This document shows, piece by piece, positions 26,809 through 36,135 of a DNA stretch of 64,000 bases (its first letter is position 1; each line of letters opens with the position of its first letter). The stretch comes from Sphingomonas zeae. GTDB lineage: Bacteria; Pseudomonadota; Alphaproteobacteria; Sphingomonadales; Sphingomonadaceae. Under the pieces are notes generated by a model that did not search any database, was not told the origin of the DNA, and saw only the letters and a program-made list of their open reading frames with translations. The stretch covers positions 47,663-111,662 of the forward strand of contig NZ_JACIFA010000011.1 in NCBI RefSeq assembly GCF_014197135.1. The letters run 5' to 3'. Both the position numbers and the translations under genes were made by a program.

Positions 26809-28341
26809 TCATTCGTCGCTGTGCGCGCGTTCATGATGTCCGCTCATCGCCGCGCCCGCATCGGGGGCGAAGCGACGGTTCCAGATAACCGCCGAGGTGG
26901 AGATGGCCGCAACGACCAGGAACGCCGCCGAAAAGCTGTCGAGCGTCGGCCCGCCCTTCCCCTCGATCAGCGAGCCCAGCTCCAGCACGGTCGCGGCGGT
27001 GCAAATGCCCAGCGACAGGGTGAGTTGCTGAAAGGTGGCATAAAAGCTGGTCGCCGCGCTCATCCGGTCCTTATCGACATCGGCATAGGCGATGGCGTTG
27101 AATCCGGTGAATTGAAAGGAGGTGAAGAAGCCGGATAGCGCCAGGATGAAGGTGATGACCGCGATCGACCAGTCGGGGCGGAACAGCGCGCAGGTGGCGT
27201 ACCCTGCGCCGCTGACCAGTCCTGACACGATCAGGCTGCGACGAAAGCCCCAGCGGCGCAGCACGCGCGGGGCCAGCGCCTTCATCGCCAGCGCGCCCAC
27301 CGCCCCCGCCATGGTGATCGTCCCCGTCTTGGCGGCGGTGAGGCCGAAACCGAGCTGAAACATCAGCGGCAGCAGAAAGGGCTGCGCGCCCTGCGTGATC
27401 CGAGTCAGCGAACCGCCGATTACCGAGAGGCGAAAGGTCGGCACTTGCATCAGCGTGGGATCGAGGATCGGGTCGGTCGTGTGCCGTGCGTGGCGGATAT
27501 AGAGCCATCCGAAGACCGCCCCGACGATCAGCAGGACCAGCGCGACCCAGCCGGTGCCGGGGCGGCTCGCCAGCTCGAACCCGAACAACAGACAGCCGAG
27601 CGATACGCCCGACAGAAGGAAACCCGATACGTCGAACCGCGCCCGCGCATCGCCGCGCACCTCGGGCACCAGCATCCAGGCCCCCACCATGCCGATGACG
27701 CCGATCGGAATGTTGAGATAGAAGATCCAGCGCCAGTCGAGCCAGGTCACGATGAACCCGCCCAGCGGCGGCCCCAGGATCGGCCCGATCAGCGCGGGCA
27801 TGACCAGCCAGGACAGTGCCTGAACCATGTCCTCCTTGGCGACGCTGCGCAGCAGGACCAGCCGCCCGACCGGGACCATCATGGCGCCGCCAATCCCTTG
27901 CAGGAAGCGCGCCGCCACCAAAGTCGGCAGCGATCCCGACTGGGCGCACAGGATCGAGCCGAGCAGAAACACCCCGATCGCCGAGCAGAAGACGGTGCGC
28001 GACCCGAACTTGTCGGCCAGCGTCCCGCTGGCGGGAATGAACAGCGCCAGCGCCAGCAGATAGCTGGTCAGCGCCAGACTGAGGCTGGTGGCGGGCGTGG
28101 CGAGGTCGCGTGCCATGGTGGGCAGCGCGACGGTCAGCACGGTGCCATCCAGTTGCTGCATGAACAGCGCCGAGGCGACGACCAGCGCGATGACGCGGTA
28201 GCCGCGGGTCTGCACCGGCTCGTCCGACCGGGGGGTTCCGCTGGTCACCGCCTCGACACCGGGGGCCAGGCCGTCATTCACATCCGCACTCATCGAGGCC
28301 AGGTTACGCCGTCGCCACCGCATGTCGTTCCATTCGTTCAT
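26809..28341 (-). CDS. DHA2 (EmrB/QacA) type MFS exporter
   Basis: About 510 residues. The long N-terminus makes the start uncertain: ATG at 28341 (MNEWNDM) or 28293 (MSADVND); neither has a strong Shine-Dalgarno. Conserved signatures are ALFMQQLDGTVLTVALP in helix 1, LADKFGSRTVF (MFS loop 2-3 motif), RFLQGIGGAMMVPVGR in helix 4, and PILGPPLGGFIVTWLDWRWIF (antiporter motif C with DWRWIF), followed by helices consistent with a 14-TM drug:proton antiporter. It is not in an obvious operon. Confidence 0.88.
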   Translation of the reverse strand: MNEWNDMRWRRRNLASMSADVNDGLAPGVEAVTSGTPRSDEPVQTRGYRVIALVVASALFMQQLDGTVLTVALPTMARDLATPATSLSLALTSYLLALALFIPASGTLADKFGSRTVFCSAIGVFLLGSILCAQSGSLPTLVAARFLQGIGGAMMVPVGRLVLLRSVAKEDMVQALSWLVMPALIGPILGPPLGGFIVTWLDWRWIFYLNIPIGVIGMVGAWMLVPEVRGDARARFDVSGFLLSGVSLGCLLFGFELASRPGTGWVALVLLIVGAVFGWLYIRHARHTTDPILDPTLMQVPTFRLSVIGGSLTRITQGAQPFLLPLMFQLGFGLTAAKTGTITMAGAVGALAMKALAPRVLRRWGFRRSLIVSGLVSGAGYATCALFRPDWSIAVITFILALSGFFTSFQFTGFNAIAYADVDKDRMSAATSFYATFQQLTLSLGICTAATVLELGSLIEGKGGPTLDSFSAAFLVVAAISTSAVIWNRRFAPDAGAAMSGHHERAHSDE

Positions 28342-28520
28342 CACGCATCCGCAATCCCCTAGAACGCGATAGCCGCCCAAGCGATCAAGACCCGTGACGA
28401 ACTTTTGCCAGCGCCGATCGGCATTCCCCCCTGTCTGATGGGATGATGGTATGAAGAGGTTGCGCTAGCGCGCCCCAAACTTCCCTTCCCCCGCCCCCCA
28501 CACCTCGCTACGCAACCCAC

Positions 28521-28880
28521 ATGATACGGCTCGGCTGGCTCACCTTGGGATGCCTGTTCGTCGCGCTTGGCGTGATCGGGGCGATCCTGCCGTTGATGCC
28601 GACGACGATCTTCCTGATCCTGGCGGCGGGCTGTTTCGCGCGGTCTTCGCCCCGGCTGGAGACATGGCTGCTCGACCATCCGCGCTTCGGCCCCAGCTTG
28701 CGGGCCTGGCGACAGCATGGCGCGATCGGGCGTCGAGGCAAGGCGATGGCGTGCGGCGGAATGACGCTGGGCTATGGCATGTTCCTGATCGGCGCCAACC
28801 CGCATTGGCCATTGGCGCTCCTCGTCGCCGCCGCCATGGCAGGATGCGCCGCCTTTGTCCTGACCCGGCCGACCGCCTGA
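28521..28880 (+). CDS. DUF454 (YbaN) family inner-membrane protein
   Basis: 119 residues. GWLTLGCLFVALGVIGAILPLMPTTIF, then AAGCFARSSPRLETWLLDHPRFGP is the family signature (GxxLPxLPTTPFxLLAAxCFARSSPRxxxWLxxHxxFGP). Two further hydrophobic segments follow. Function of the family is unknown. It is divergent from the MFS gene. Confidence 0.88.
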   Translation: MIRLGWLTLGCLFVALGVIGAILPLMPTTIFLILAAGCFARSSPRLETWLLDHPRFGPSLRAWRQHGAIGRRGKAMACGGMTLGYGMFLIGANPHWPLALLVAAAMAGCAAFVLTRPTA

Positions 28881-28897
28881 TCCGGCTTGCGCGCGCC

Positions 28898-28914
28898 ATA
28901 TACGAACCGTATAT
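28898..28914. promoter_or_regulatory. Perfect palindrome (ATATACG-AAC-CGTATAT), probable operator
   Basis: ATATACG at 28898-28904 and its exact reverse complement CGTATAT at 28908-28914 flank three bases. The site ends 9 bases before the ATG of the ParD-like gene and sits in an AT-rich patch that resembles a -10 region (TTTATAT). Ribbon-helix-helix antitoxins commonly repress their own promoter through such palindromes; autoregulation here is inferred. Confidence 0.6.
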
Positions 28915-28923
28915 GCTTTATAT

Positions 28924-29130
28924 ATGGGTATCGTAAAAATCGACGACCAGCTGCATGAAGAGGTCCGCCGCGCCAGCACCGTCATGTGCCGCTCGATCAA
29001 CGCGCAAGCCGAATTCTGGATAAAGATGGGCATGTTGGCCGAGGCCAATCCCACGCTCAGCTTCCACGACATCATCAAGGCGCAGATGGCCGCAGCGGAA
29101 TTGCCTTTGCCCCAGCCGCTGGTTGCCTGA
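28924..29130 (+). CDS. ParD-like small protein (ribbon-helix-helix antitoxin family)
   Basis: 68 residues: MGIVKIDDQLHEEVRRASTVM, then CRSINAQAEFWIKMGMLAEANP. The VKIxDxLHExxRxAS start and the SINAQAEFWIKxG helix resemble ParD-like antitoxin proteins (PF11903 type). The stop is one base before the ATG of the methionine aminopeptidase gene, where a classical ParE toxin would be expected. Such pairings of a ParD-like gene with a type I aminopeptidase occur elsewhere, so this is probably a genuine two-gene unit. Confidence 0.78.
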   Translation: MGIVKIDDQLHEEVRRASTVMCRSINAQAEFWIKMGMLAEANPTLSFHDIIKAQMAAAELPLPQPLVA

Positions 29131-29131
29131 C

Positions 29132-29896
29132 ATGGTCAAGACGGCCGATGACCTGGCGCTGATGCGCGTCTCCGGACGGTTGCTCGCGCAGGTGTTCGAG
29201 ATGCTCGACGGGGTGGCGCTCAGCGGCTTGTCGACGCTGGCGATCAATGACCTCGTCGAGCGCTATATCACCCACGATCTGTCCGCGCGCCCGGCGAGCA
29301 AGGGGCAGTACGGCTTTGCCTATGTGCTTAACAGCTCGATCAACCAAGTCGTCTGCCACGGCGTGCCGAGCGCCGAGGACGTGGTGAAGGACGGCGATAT
29401 CGTCAATCTCGACATCACGCTGGAGAAGAACGGCTTCATCACGGATTCGAGCAAGACCTATACGATCGGCGAGGTGTCGCCGGGTGCGAAGCGGCTGGTC
29501 CGCGTGACGCAGGAAGCTATGTGGAAGGGCATTCGCCAGGTGCGCCCCGGCGCCCGGCTGGGCGACATCGGTGCCGCCATCGAAAAACACGCCAAGGCGA
29601 ACGGCTATTCGGTCGTCCGCGATTATTGCGGCCACGGCATCGGGCGCGAGATGCACGAGGCGCCCGATGTGCTGCACTTCGGGCGGCCGGGCACCGGCGC
29701 GGTGCTGCGCGAGGGCATGACCTTCACCATCGAGCCGATGATAAACCAGGGCACCCGCAAGGTTTCGACCAGCGACGATGGCTGGACGGTCGTGACCGAT
29801 GACGGAAAGCTCTCGGCGCAGTTCGAGCATACGGTCGCAGTGACGAAGACCGGGGTCGAGGTGCTGACCCTGCGGACGGGCGAGACGATGGGCTGA
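29132..29896 (+). CDS. map: Type I methionine aminopeptidase
   Basis: 254 residues from the ATG at 29132; a TTG three codons earlier is possible but the ATG sits one base after the upstream stop. It removes N-terminal Met. The five metal ligands are readable: Asp in IVNLDITL, Asp in FITDSSKT, His in YCGHGIGREMHEAP, Glu in FTIEPMIN and Glu in QFEHTVAV. NQVVCHGVPS is the conserved substrate-side motif. Being paired with a ParD-like gene under a palindromic operator, it may be an accessory copy rather than the housekeeping one. Confidence 0.93.
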   Translation: MVKTADDLALMRVSGRLLAQVFEMLDGVALSGLSTLAINDLVERYITHDLSARPASKGQYGFAYVLNSSINQVVCHGVPSAEDVVKDGDIVNLDITLEKNGFITDSSKTYTIGEVSPGAKRLVRVTQEAMWKGIRQVRPGARLGDIGAAIEKHAKANGYSVVRDYCGHGIGREMHEAPDVLHFGRPGTGAVLREGMTFTIEPMINQGTRKVSTSDDGWTVVTDDGKLSAQFEHTVAVTKTGVEVLTLRTGETMG

Positions 29897-29901
29897 CCCA
29901 C

Positions 29902-30030
29902 GATCCTCCCCGGCACGGGGAGGTGGCAGCGCGGAGCGCTGACGGAGGGGGCGGGCGCTGGATACGTCCTTTGTGGCACGCCCCCTCCACCATCCTTTGG
30001 ATGGTCCCTCTCCCCGTACCGGGGGAGGAT
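29902..30030. repeat. GC-rich palindromic intergenic element, copy 1
   Basis: It begins GATCCTCCCCGGCACGGGGA and ends with the near-reverse complement (CCCGTACCGGGGGAGGAT). Inner arms GGAGGGGGCG and CGCCCCCTCC form a second stem. It lies between the convergent map and kdpE genes and could act as a bidirectional terminator. The same architecture recurs at 39031-39159. Confidence 0.8.
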
Positions 30031-30033
30031 TTT

Positions 30034-30717
30034 TCAGCCCTCCACCCGCAACCGATACCCCACGCCCAGTTCGTTCGCGATCACGCTCCCGACCGGCTGC
30101 GGCGCTTCCAGCTTCTGGCGCAAGTTGCGCACGACGATGCGCAGGTAATCGATGCGCGGGTCCTCGTCCCCGCCCCAGGCGGCGTCGATGATCCTGTCGT
30201 GGGTGACTACTCGGCCGCGATGGCGCGCCAGCATCGCCAGCACGTCATATTCCTTGCGGGTGAGATGCTGCGCCTCGCCGCCACGCGTCACGACCCGTCG
30301 GTCGAGGTCGATCGCCAGATCGCCGGTCCGCACCACCGAAGGCACCGCCTCCGCCGCGCGGGCGTGCCGCAGCGCCACGCGCAGCCGGGCCAGCAATTCC
30401 TCACTGTCGAACGGCTTGGTGACATAATCGTCCGCCCCCAGGTCGAGCGCCGCGACCTTTTCCTCGGTCGCCTCGCGCGCCGAGACGACCAGGATCACCC
30501 GCTCGCCCGCTCGAAGCAGCGGGATCAGGCTCAATCCGTCGCGATCGGGCAACCCCAGGTCGAGCAGCACCGCATCGGGATGGTCCGCCGCCGCCCGCGC
30601 CAGCGCCTCGCGCCCGTCGCGGGCCTCGACCACCAGATGCCCCGCCTGTTCCAGCGTGTTGCGCAGCAGGCGGCGGATTGCGACTTCGTCGTCCACCACC
30701 AGGATCGTCGCGGGCAT
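30034..30717 (-). CDS. kdpE: KdpE response regulator
   Basis: 227 residues, OmpR class. The receiver domain has ILVVDDE at the N-terminus, phosphoacceptor Asp53 (LLDLGLPDRDG) and Lys in DYVTKPFDSEEL. The winged-helix output domain is LTRKEYDVLAMLARHRGRVVTH, ending LGVGYRL. It is coupled to kdpD (TGATG). It should activate the kdp operon under potassium limitation or salt stress. Confidence 0.95.
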   Translation of the reverse strand: MPATILVVDDEVAIRRLLRNTLEQAGHLVVEARDGREALARAAADHPDAVLLDLGLPDRDGLSLIPLLRAGERVILVVSAREATEEKVAALDLGADDYVTKPFDSEELLARLRVALRHARAAEAVPSVVRTGDLAIDLDRRVVTRGGEAQHLTRKEYDVLAMLARHRGRVVTHDRIIDAAWGGDEDPRIDYLRIVVRNLRQKLEAPQPVGSVIANELGVGYRLRVEG

Positions 30718-33383
30718 CAGGCCATTCCCTCCGGCGCGCCATCGCGCATGATGTGGTCGCGCGGGAAGCAGAGCGCGAACGCCGCGCCCGTACCATCCTC
30801 GCGATTGCCCGCCTCTACGCTCAGACCCATGGCCTCGGCAAAGGCCTTGACGATGGCGAGGCCCAGGCCGGTGCCGCCCGCCACCCGGTCGGAGCCCTCC
30901 AGCCGCCGGAACGTCTCGAACACCTCCGCCTCGCGGCCCGGCGGCAGGCCGGGGCCGTGGTCCAGCACCGAGAGACGAAGCGTGCCGTGGCGATGCCGGC
31001 CCTTGATCACGATCTCGGTCCCTGGATCACCATAGCGCCCGGCATTGTCGAGCAGGTTGAGCAGGCAATGGTGCAATAGTTGCGGATCGGCGCGGACCAG
31101 AGGCAGGTCGGGCGGCACGTCGAGCCGCACCGAATGCCCCTCCAGCGCGCGGCGGGCGTCATGCGCTGCGCCGGTCACCGCATCGCTGAGATCAATGGGC
31201 TCGATCTTCAGCTTCAGCGCCCCCGCCTCGACCCGCGCCATATCGAGCAGGTTGGCGACGAAACGATTGAGCCGCACCGCCTCCCCCTCGATCGTCGCAA
31301 TCAGCTCGGGCGTCGCCCCCTGCCGCAGTTGCGCGGCGGCGGCCATCACGGCGGTCAGCGGCGTGCGCAGGTCATGGCTGACCGAGGACAGCAGCGCCGC
31401 GCGGAGCCGATCGCGGGTGCGCACCGCGTCCACATCACGCACCTCCGCCTCCAACCGAAGCCGTTCTAGGATCAACGCGGCTTGGTCGATCAGCCCGGTC
31501 AGCAGCGGCAGGCGATCGGCACGCACCGGCTCGCTCCCTGCGTCCTTCGCCAGGCCCAGTACCGCGAGTGTCCGGTTTCCGGCCTTCAGCGGCTGAAACA
31601 GCCATTCGGACGCGGCCAGCGTCGCCGACCCCTTGCCCGCCGGCGCCCCGGTGTCGAACGCCCAGTGCGCGGCGGCCATCTCCATCGTCTCCAGCCGATA
31701 GTCCGGCCGGGTCGCCGCCTGTACCGCCAGCCCAGCGGGCGACGGAGCCAGCAGAACCGCCTGCACCTCGAACAGCCGCGCGATATCCTCGCAGATCACG
31801 CGCGACGCCTCGGCCGGATCGGCAAGTCCGCTCAAGCGGTGAAGGAACCCCGCGAGCGTCGCATTGTCGCGCGCACTCGCTGCCGCAAGGTCCGCCTGCG
31901 CGCGCACTCGCGAGGTCAACTGGCTGGTCGCGACGGCGACTCCCAGCAGGACGAAGATCGAGATGACGTTTTCGGGATTGCTGACGCTCAGCGTGCCGAC
32001 CGGCGGCAGGAAGAAGAAGTTGTACGCCAGGCTCGACGCGATCCCCGCGAACAGGCCGGTGCGCAGGCCGTACAGGCTCGCCGCCGCCATGACGGGCAGC
32101 AGATAGAGCAAAGCGACATTGCCCAGGTTCAGGATATGGAACAGCGCGCTGGCCAGCCCGGTTACGCCCGTAACCCCCACCAGCGTCAGGGCATAGCCGG
32201 TCGGCGAGCCCCATTGCCCGCGCCGCTTGACACGCTCCCGCTCGGCCGGAGCCTCGCCGACCGGCAGGACATGGACGGTGACACCCGGCGTTTCGCGCAC
32301 CAGCCGGTCGACGACCGAGCCGTGGCGCAGCTCGAACCAGCGCGAGCGTTTGGCCTTGCCAACGACCAGTTGTGTGGCGCGCGCATCGGTCAGGAAGGCG
32401 CGGATGCCCTCGACCACGCTCGGCGCGGGCACCGTCGCGACCGCCGCGCCCAGTTGGGTCGCGAGCGTCATCGTCGCCGCCAGCCGCCGATGCTGCGCCT
32501 CGCCCAGCGTCGCGGTCCGGGGCGTTTCGATAAATAGCGCGGTCCAGGGCGCGCGCAGCGCGTCGGCGGTGCGCTTGGCGGCGCGGACCAGTTCGTCGGC
32601 GCCCGGCAATTCGCTGACCGCGACGACCAGCCGCTCACCCGCCGCCCATTGCCCGCCGACGCCAAGCGACCGGACATGGTCGAGCATCTGCGCATCGACC
32701 GCCTGCGCCGCGCGCCTGAGTGCCAGTTCGCGCAACGCCGACAGGTTGGACTTGGAAAAGAAGTGAGACAGCGCCCGCGTCGCTTCCTGCGGCAGATAGA
32801 CCTTGCCCGCCTTCAACCGCTCGATCAGCTCGTCGGGCGGGATGTCGACCACCTCGATCTCGGCGGCCTCCAGGATGCGGTCGGGCACCGTCTCGCGCAC
32901 GCGGACGCGGGTGAAGCTGGCGACGACGTCGTTCAGGCTTTCGACGTGCTGGATGTTGACGGTGGAATAGACGTCGATCCCGGCCGCCAGCAGCTCCTCG
33001 ACATCCTGATAGCGTTTGGGGTGGCGGCTGCCCGGCGCGTTGGTGTGCGCCAGTTCGTCGACCAGCGCGAGGCGGGGTGCGCGGGCAAGCACCGCATCGA
33101 TGTCCATCTCGTGCAGCGTCCGCCCCTCATAGGGGACGGCGCGGCGGGGCATAACCTCCTGCCCCCGGACCAGCGCCTCGGTCTCGACCCGACCGTGGGT
33201 TTCGACGACCGCGACGACGACATCGACACCGTCGCGGCGGCGGGCCGCGCCCTCGGACAGCATCTCGAACGTCTTGCCGACGCCGGGCGCGGCCCCGAGG
33301 AAGATTTTCAGGCGGCCGCGCCCCTCGCGCTCGGCAGCGCGCAGCAGGGCGTCGGGATCGGGGCGCGGCTCGCCTGCCGTCAT
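30717..33383 (-). CDS. kdpD: KdpD sensor histidine kinase
   Basis: 888 residues, the usual length. Order: N-terminal KdpD domain with Walker A (FLGAAPGVGKTFEML) and LALVDELAHTNAPGSRHPKRY; a universal-stress-like domain; four hydrophobic helices (residues about 400-490); a GAF-like region; then HisKA with His670 (SSVSHDLRTPLTAVMA) and an ATPase domain (LLDNAGRYG, DHGPGLP, GGTGLGLAIVKAF). It autophosphorylates and passes phosphate to KdpE. It overlaps kdpC by ATGA. Confidence 0.96.
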   Translation of the reverse strand: MTAGEPRPDPDALLRAAEREGRGRLKIFLGAAPGVGKTFEMLSEGAARRRDGVDVVVAVVETHGRVETEALVRGQEVMPRRAVPYEGRTLHEMDIDAVLARAPRLALVDELAHTNAPGSRHPKRYQDVEELLAAGIDVYSTVNIQHVESLNDVVASFTRVRVRETVPDRILEAAEIEVVDIPPDELIERLKAGKVYLPQEATRALSHFFSKSNLSALRELALRRAAQAVDAQMLDHVRSLGVGGQWAAGERLVVAVSELPGADELVRAAKRTADALRAPWTALFIETPRTATLGEAQHRRLAATMTLATQLGAAVATVPAPSVVEGIRAFLTDARATQLVVGKAKRSRWFELRHGSVVDRLVRETPGVTVHVLPVGEAPAERERVKRRGQWGSPTGYALTLVGVTGVTGLASALFHILNLGNVALLYLLPVMAAASLYGLRTGLFAGIASSLAYNFFFLPPVGTLSVSNPENVISIFVLLGVAVATSQLTSRVRAQADLAAASARDNATLAGFLHRLSGLADPAEASRVICEDIARLFEVQAVLLAPSPAGLAVQAATRPDYRLETMEMAAAHWAFDTGAPAGKGSATLAASEWLFQPLKAGNRTLAVLGLAKDAGSEPVRADRLPLLTGLIDQAALILERLRLEAEVRDVDAVRTRDRLRAALLSSVSHDLRTPLTAVMAAAAQLRQGATPELIATIEGEAVRLNRFVANLLDMARVEAGALKLKIEPIDLSDAVTGAAHDARRALEGHSVRLDVPPDLPLVRADPQLLHHCLLNLLDNAGRYGDPGTEIVIKGRHRHGTLRLSVLDHGPGLPPGREAEVFETFRRLEGSDRVAGGTGLGLAIVKAFAEAMGLSVEAGNREDGTGAAFALCFPRDHIMRDGAPEGMA

Positions 33384-33952
33384 CGCTTGGACGCAGCGTC
33401 CAGCGCGCGGTTGAGGGCGAGGACGTTGACATGGGGGTCGCCCAGCACCGAGTCTTCGGTATGCGCGACGACCAAGGCGCGAACCTTCTCGACGCCCAAG
33501 CCCCGGACGCGTGCGATACGCGCCGCCTGCGCCAGTGCGGCTTCGGGCGACAGATCGGGGTCTAGGCCCGAGCCGCTGGCGGTAACGAGATCGGCGGGTA
33601 TCGGCCCGATCACGCCCTCGGCACGACGCTTGGCGACATCGGCCTTCACCCGGTCGACCAAAGCCAGCGACGTCGGCCCCAGGTTCGAGCCCGACGAGGC
33701 CAGCCCGTCATAACCCTTGCCCGCCGCCGAGGGACGCGTCTGGAAATAGCGGTCGCTGACGAAGGCCTGTCCGACGACCTCGGAGCCGATCACCCGGTTG
33801 CCGACATGCACTAAGCTGCCATTGGCCTGATGTGGGAAGATGGCCTGTCCGATGCCGGTCATGGCCAGAGGATAGACCAATCCGAGCAGGATCGCGAACA
33901 GGATCGTCATGACGATCGCGGGCCGAAATGCGGAGGTAATGTCCGTGTTCAT
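33380..33952 (-). CDS. kdpC: KdpC, potassium-transporting ATPase subunit C
   Basis: 190 residues from the ATG at 33952 (MNTDITSAFRPAIVMTILF); a longer frame to 34042 runs through a palindromic repeat and is not credible. One N-terminal membrane helix, then QANGSLV, GSEVVGQAF, YFQTRPSAAG, GSNLGPTS and SGSGLDPDLSPEAA, all KdpC landmarks. The 131-bp gap to kdpB is filled by a palindromic element. Confidence 0.95.
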   Translation of the reverse strand: MNTDITSAFRPAIVMTILFAILLGLVYPLAMTGIGQAIFPHQANGSLVHVGNRVIGSEVVGQAFVSDRYFQTRPSAAGKGYDGLASSGSNLGPTSLALVDRVKADVAKRRAEGVIGPIPADLVTASGSGLDPDLSPEAALAQAARIARVRGLGVEKVRALVVAHTEDSVLGDPHVNVLALNRALDAASKR

Positions 33953-33969
33953 GATGCTTCCTTCCTTTA

Positions 33970-34070
33970 GCCCCTCCCCTTCAGGGGTGGGGTTGGGGGG
34001 TGGGTCGCCGCCGCAAACGAAACGCTTGGGGAAAGGCCCCACCCCAACCCCTCCCCTGAAGGGGAGGGGC
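33970..34070. repeat. GC-rich palindromic element inside the kdp operon
   Basis: Left arm GCCCCTCCCCTTCAGGGGTG begins at 33970; the right arm ending at 34070 is its near-exact reverse complement (CCCTGAAGGGGAGGGGC), with further pairing of GGGGTTGGGG and CCCCAACCCC. It separates kdpB from kdpC and would form a strong hairpin in the mRNA, possibly tuning kdpC-kdpD-kdpE expression or stabilising the upstream transcript. It is a different family from the elements at 29902 and 39031. Confidence 0.8.
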
Positions 34071-34083
34071 GATTATCCTCAAC

Positions 34084-36120
34084 TCACGCCAGTCCGAGGC
34101 CACCGACCACAAGGTCGATGATCTTGATGCCGACGAACGGCGCGATCAGGCCGCCCAGACCGTAAACGGCGAGATTGCGCGCCAGCAGCGGCCCCGCCCC
34201 CATCGGCTTGTAGGCGACGCCCTTCAGCGCCAGTGGCACGAGAAGCGGAATGATGAGCGCGTTGAAGATGATGGCGCTCAGGATCGCCGATTGCGGCGTT
34301 GCCAGACCCATGACGTTCAGCACGCCAAGGCCCGGATAGAGCGCCACGAACATCGCCGGGATGATCGCGAAATACTTCGCCACGTCATTGGCGACCGAGA
34401 AGGTCGTCAGCGCCCCGCGCGTCATCAGCAACTGCTTGCCCAGACCAACGACCTCGATCAGCTTGGTCGGATCGCTGTCCAGATCGACCATATTGCCCGC
34501 CTCGCGCGCGGCTTGGGTGCCGGTGTTCATCGCAACGCCGACATCCGCCTGCGCCAGCGCGGGCGCGTCGTTGGTGCCGTCGCCACACATCGCGACCAGC
34601 TTGCCGCCCTGCTGTTCCTTGCGGATCAGCGCCAGCTTGTCCTCCGGCGTCGCCTGGGCGAGGAAGTCGTCGACGCCCGCTTCGGCAGCGATGGCCGCAG
34701 CGGTCAGGGGGTTGTCGCCAGTGATCATCACCGTGCGGATGCCCATGCGCCGCAGCTCGCCGAAGCGTTCGCGGATGCCCGCCTTGACCACGTCCTTCAG
34801 GAAGATGGCGCCGAGCAGGCGACCATTTTCCGCCACCGCCAGCGGCGTGCCACCGGCGCGCGCAATCTCGTCGGTGATGCGGCGCAACTGGGTTGCCGCC
34901 GCCGTCTCGCCTACGCCCGGATGGGCGCGAAGGATCGAGTCGACCGCACCCTTCTGGATCAGCCGATCGCCGAGCCTCACGCCCGAGATACGGGTCTGCG
35001 CGGTGAAGGGAATGATCTCGGCGTCCGCGGGCAGGCTGGCGATCGAGACCTTGAACTGCTCGCGCGCCAGGACGACGATCGAGCGGCCTTCGGGGGTCTC
35101 GTCGGCTAGGCTCGCCATCAGCGCCGCCTCGGCCAGCGCGTCGACATCGGAGCCACCTATGCTGCGAAACTCGCTCGCCTGACGATCGCCGATGGTGATG
35201 GTCCCCGTCTTGTCGAGCAGCAACACGTCGACGTCGCCCGCCGCCTCGACCGCGCGGCCCGACTTGGCGAGCACGTTGAAGCGGACCAGACGGTCCATGC
35301 CCGCGATGCCGATCGCCGACAGCAGGGCCGCGATGGTCGTCGGGATCAGGGTAATGAGCAACGCCGCCAGGATCGCCACCGGAATGCTGCCGCCCGCGAA
35401 AGAAGCGAAGCCCGGAATGGTGCCGACCGCGATCAGGAAGATGATGGTCAGCCCGACGAGCAATATGGTCAGCGCCACCTCGTTCGGTGTCTTCTGCCGC
35501 TCGGCGCCCTCAACCAGCGCGATCATGCGGTCGAGGAAGCCCTGGCCCGGATTGACCGTTACCTTGACGCGGATCTCGTCGGAGATGACGCGGGTGCCCG
35601 CCGTCACCGCCGAACGGTCGCCGCCCGCCTCGCGGATAACGGGTGCGCTCTCGCCGGTGATCGCGGCTTCGTTGACGGATGCAACACCGGCGACGACTTC
35701 ACCGTCCGACGGGATCAGGTCGCCGGTCTCGACCAGCACCACATCGCCGATCTTCAGGGCGCTGGCGGGGACATTCTCCCAATCCTGGCCCGCTCCCTTC
35801 AGCCGCTTGGCGGTCAGTTCGGCCTTGGCGGCACGAAGCGAGGCCGCCTGCGCCTTGCCACGCCCTTCGGCCAGCGCCTCGGCGAATGTACCAAACAACA
35901 CGGTCAGCCACAGCCAGACGACCAGTTGCAGCTTGAAGCCGGTGGTCAGCCCGTCCTGCCCGACGACGAGCAAAACGGTCAGCAGCGCGGCGACCACGGC
36001 GGTCACGAACATCACCGGGTTGCGGATCAGCTCGCGGGGATTCAGTTTGACGAACGAGGCCTTGATCGCGGGGAGCACCAGCTCGGCGGTGAACAGGCTC
36101 TTGGTAGGGGAATGGGCCAT
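34084..36120 (-). CDS. kdpB: KdpB, P-type ATPase subunit
   Basis: 678 residues. Phosphorylation site Asp303 in [12 protein letters not shown], dephosphorylation loop TGES at 155-158, P-domain [18 protein letters not shown], and [22 protein letters not shown] are all intact. Ser158 of TGES is the residue phosphorylated for inhibition in E. coli KdpB. Hydrophobic segments match the seven-helix subunit. It sits 15 bp after kdpA. Confidence 0.97.
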   Translation of the reverse strand: MAHSPTKSLFTAELVLPAIKASFVKLNPRELIRNPVMFVTAVVAALLTVLLVVGQDGLTTGFKLQLVVWLWLTVLFGTFAEALAEGRGKAQAASLRAAKAELTAKRLKGAGQDWENVPASALKIGDVVLVETGDLIPSDGEVVAGVASVNEAAITGESAPVIREAGGDRSAVTAGTRVISDEIRVKVTVNPGQGFLDRMIALVEGAERQKTPNEVALTILLVGLTIIFLIAVGTIPGFASFAGGSIPVAILAALLITLIPTTIAALLSAIGIAGMDRLVRFNVLAKSGRAVEAAGDVDVLLLDKTGTITIGDRQASEFRSIGGSDVDALAEAALMASLADETPEGRSIVVLAREQFKVSIASLPADAEIIPFTAQTRISGVRLGDRLIQKGAVDSILRAHPGVGETAAATQLRRITDEIARAGGTPLAVAENGRLLGAIFLKDVVKAGIRERFGELRRMGIRTVMITGDNPLTAAAIAAEAGVDDFLAQATPEDKLALIRKEQQGGKLVAMCGDGTNDAPALAQADVGVAMNTGTQAAREAGNMVDLDSDPTKLIEVVGLGKQLLMTRGALTTFSVANDVAKYFAIIPAMFVALYPGLGVLNVMGLATPQSAILSAIIFNALIIPLLVPLALKGVAYKPMGAGPLLARNLAVYGLGGLIAPFVGIKIIDLVVGGLGLA

Positions 36121-36135
36121 GACAGGCGCTCCCGA

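Noticed and set aside
33953..34042. N-terminal extension of kdpC
   Set aside because: It is encoded by the palindromic element; the ATG at 33952 begins the conserved KdpC sequence.
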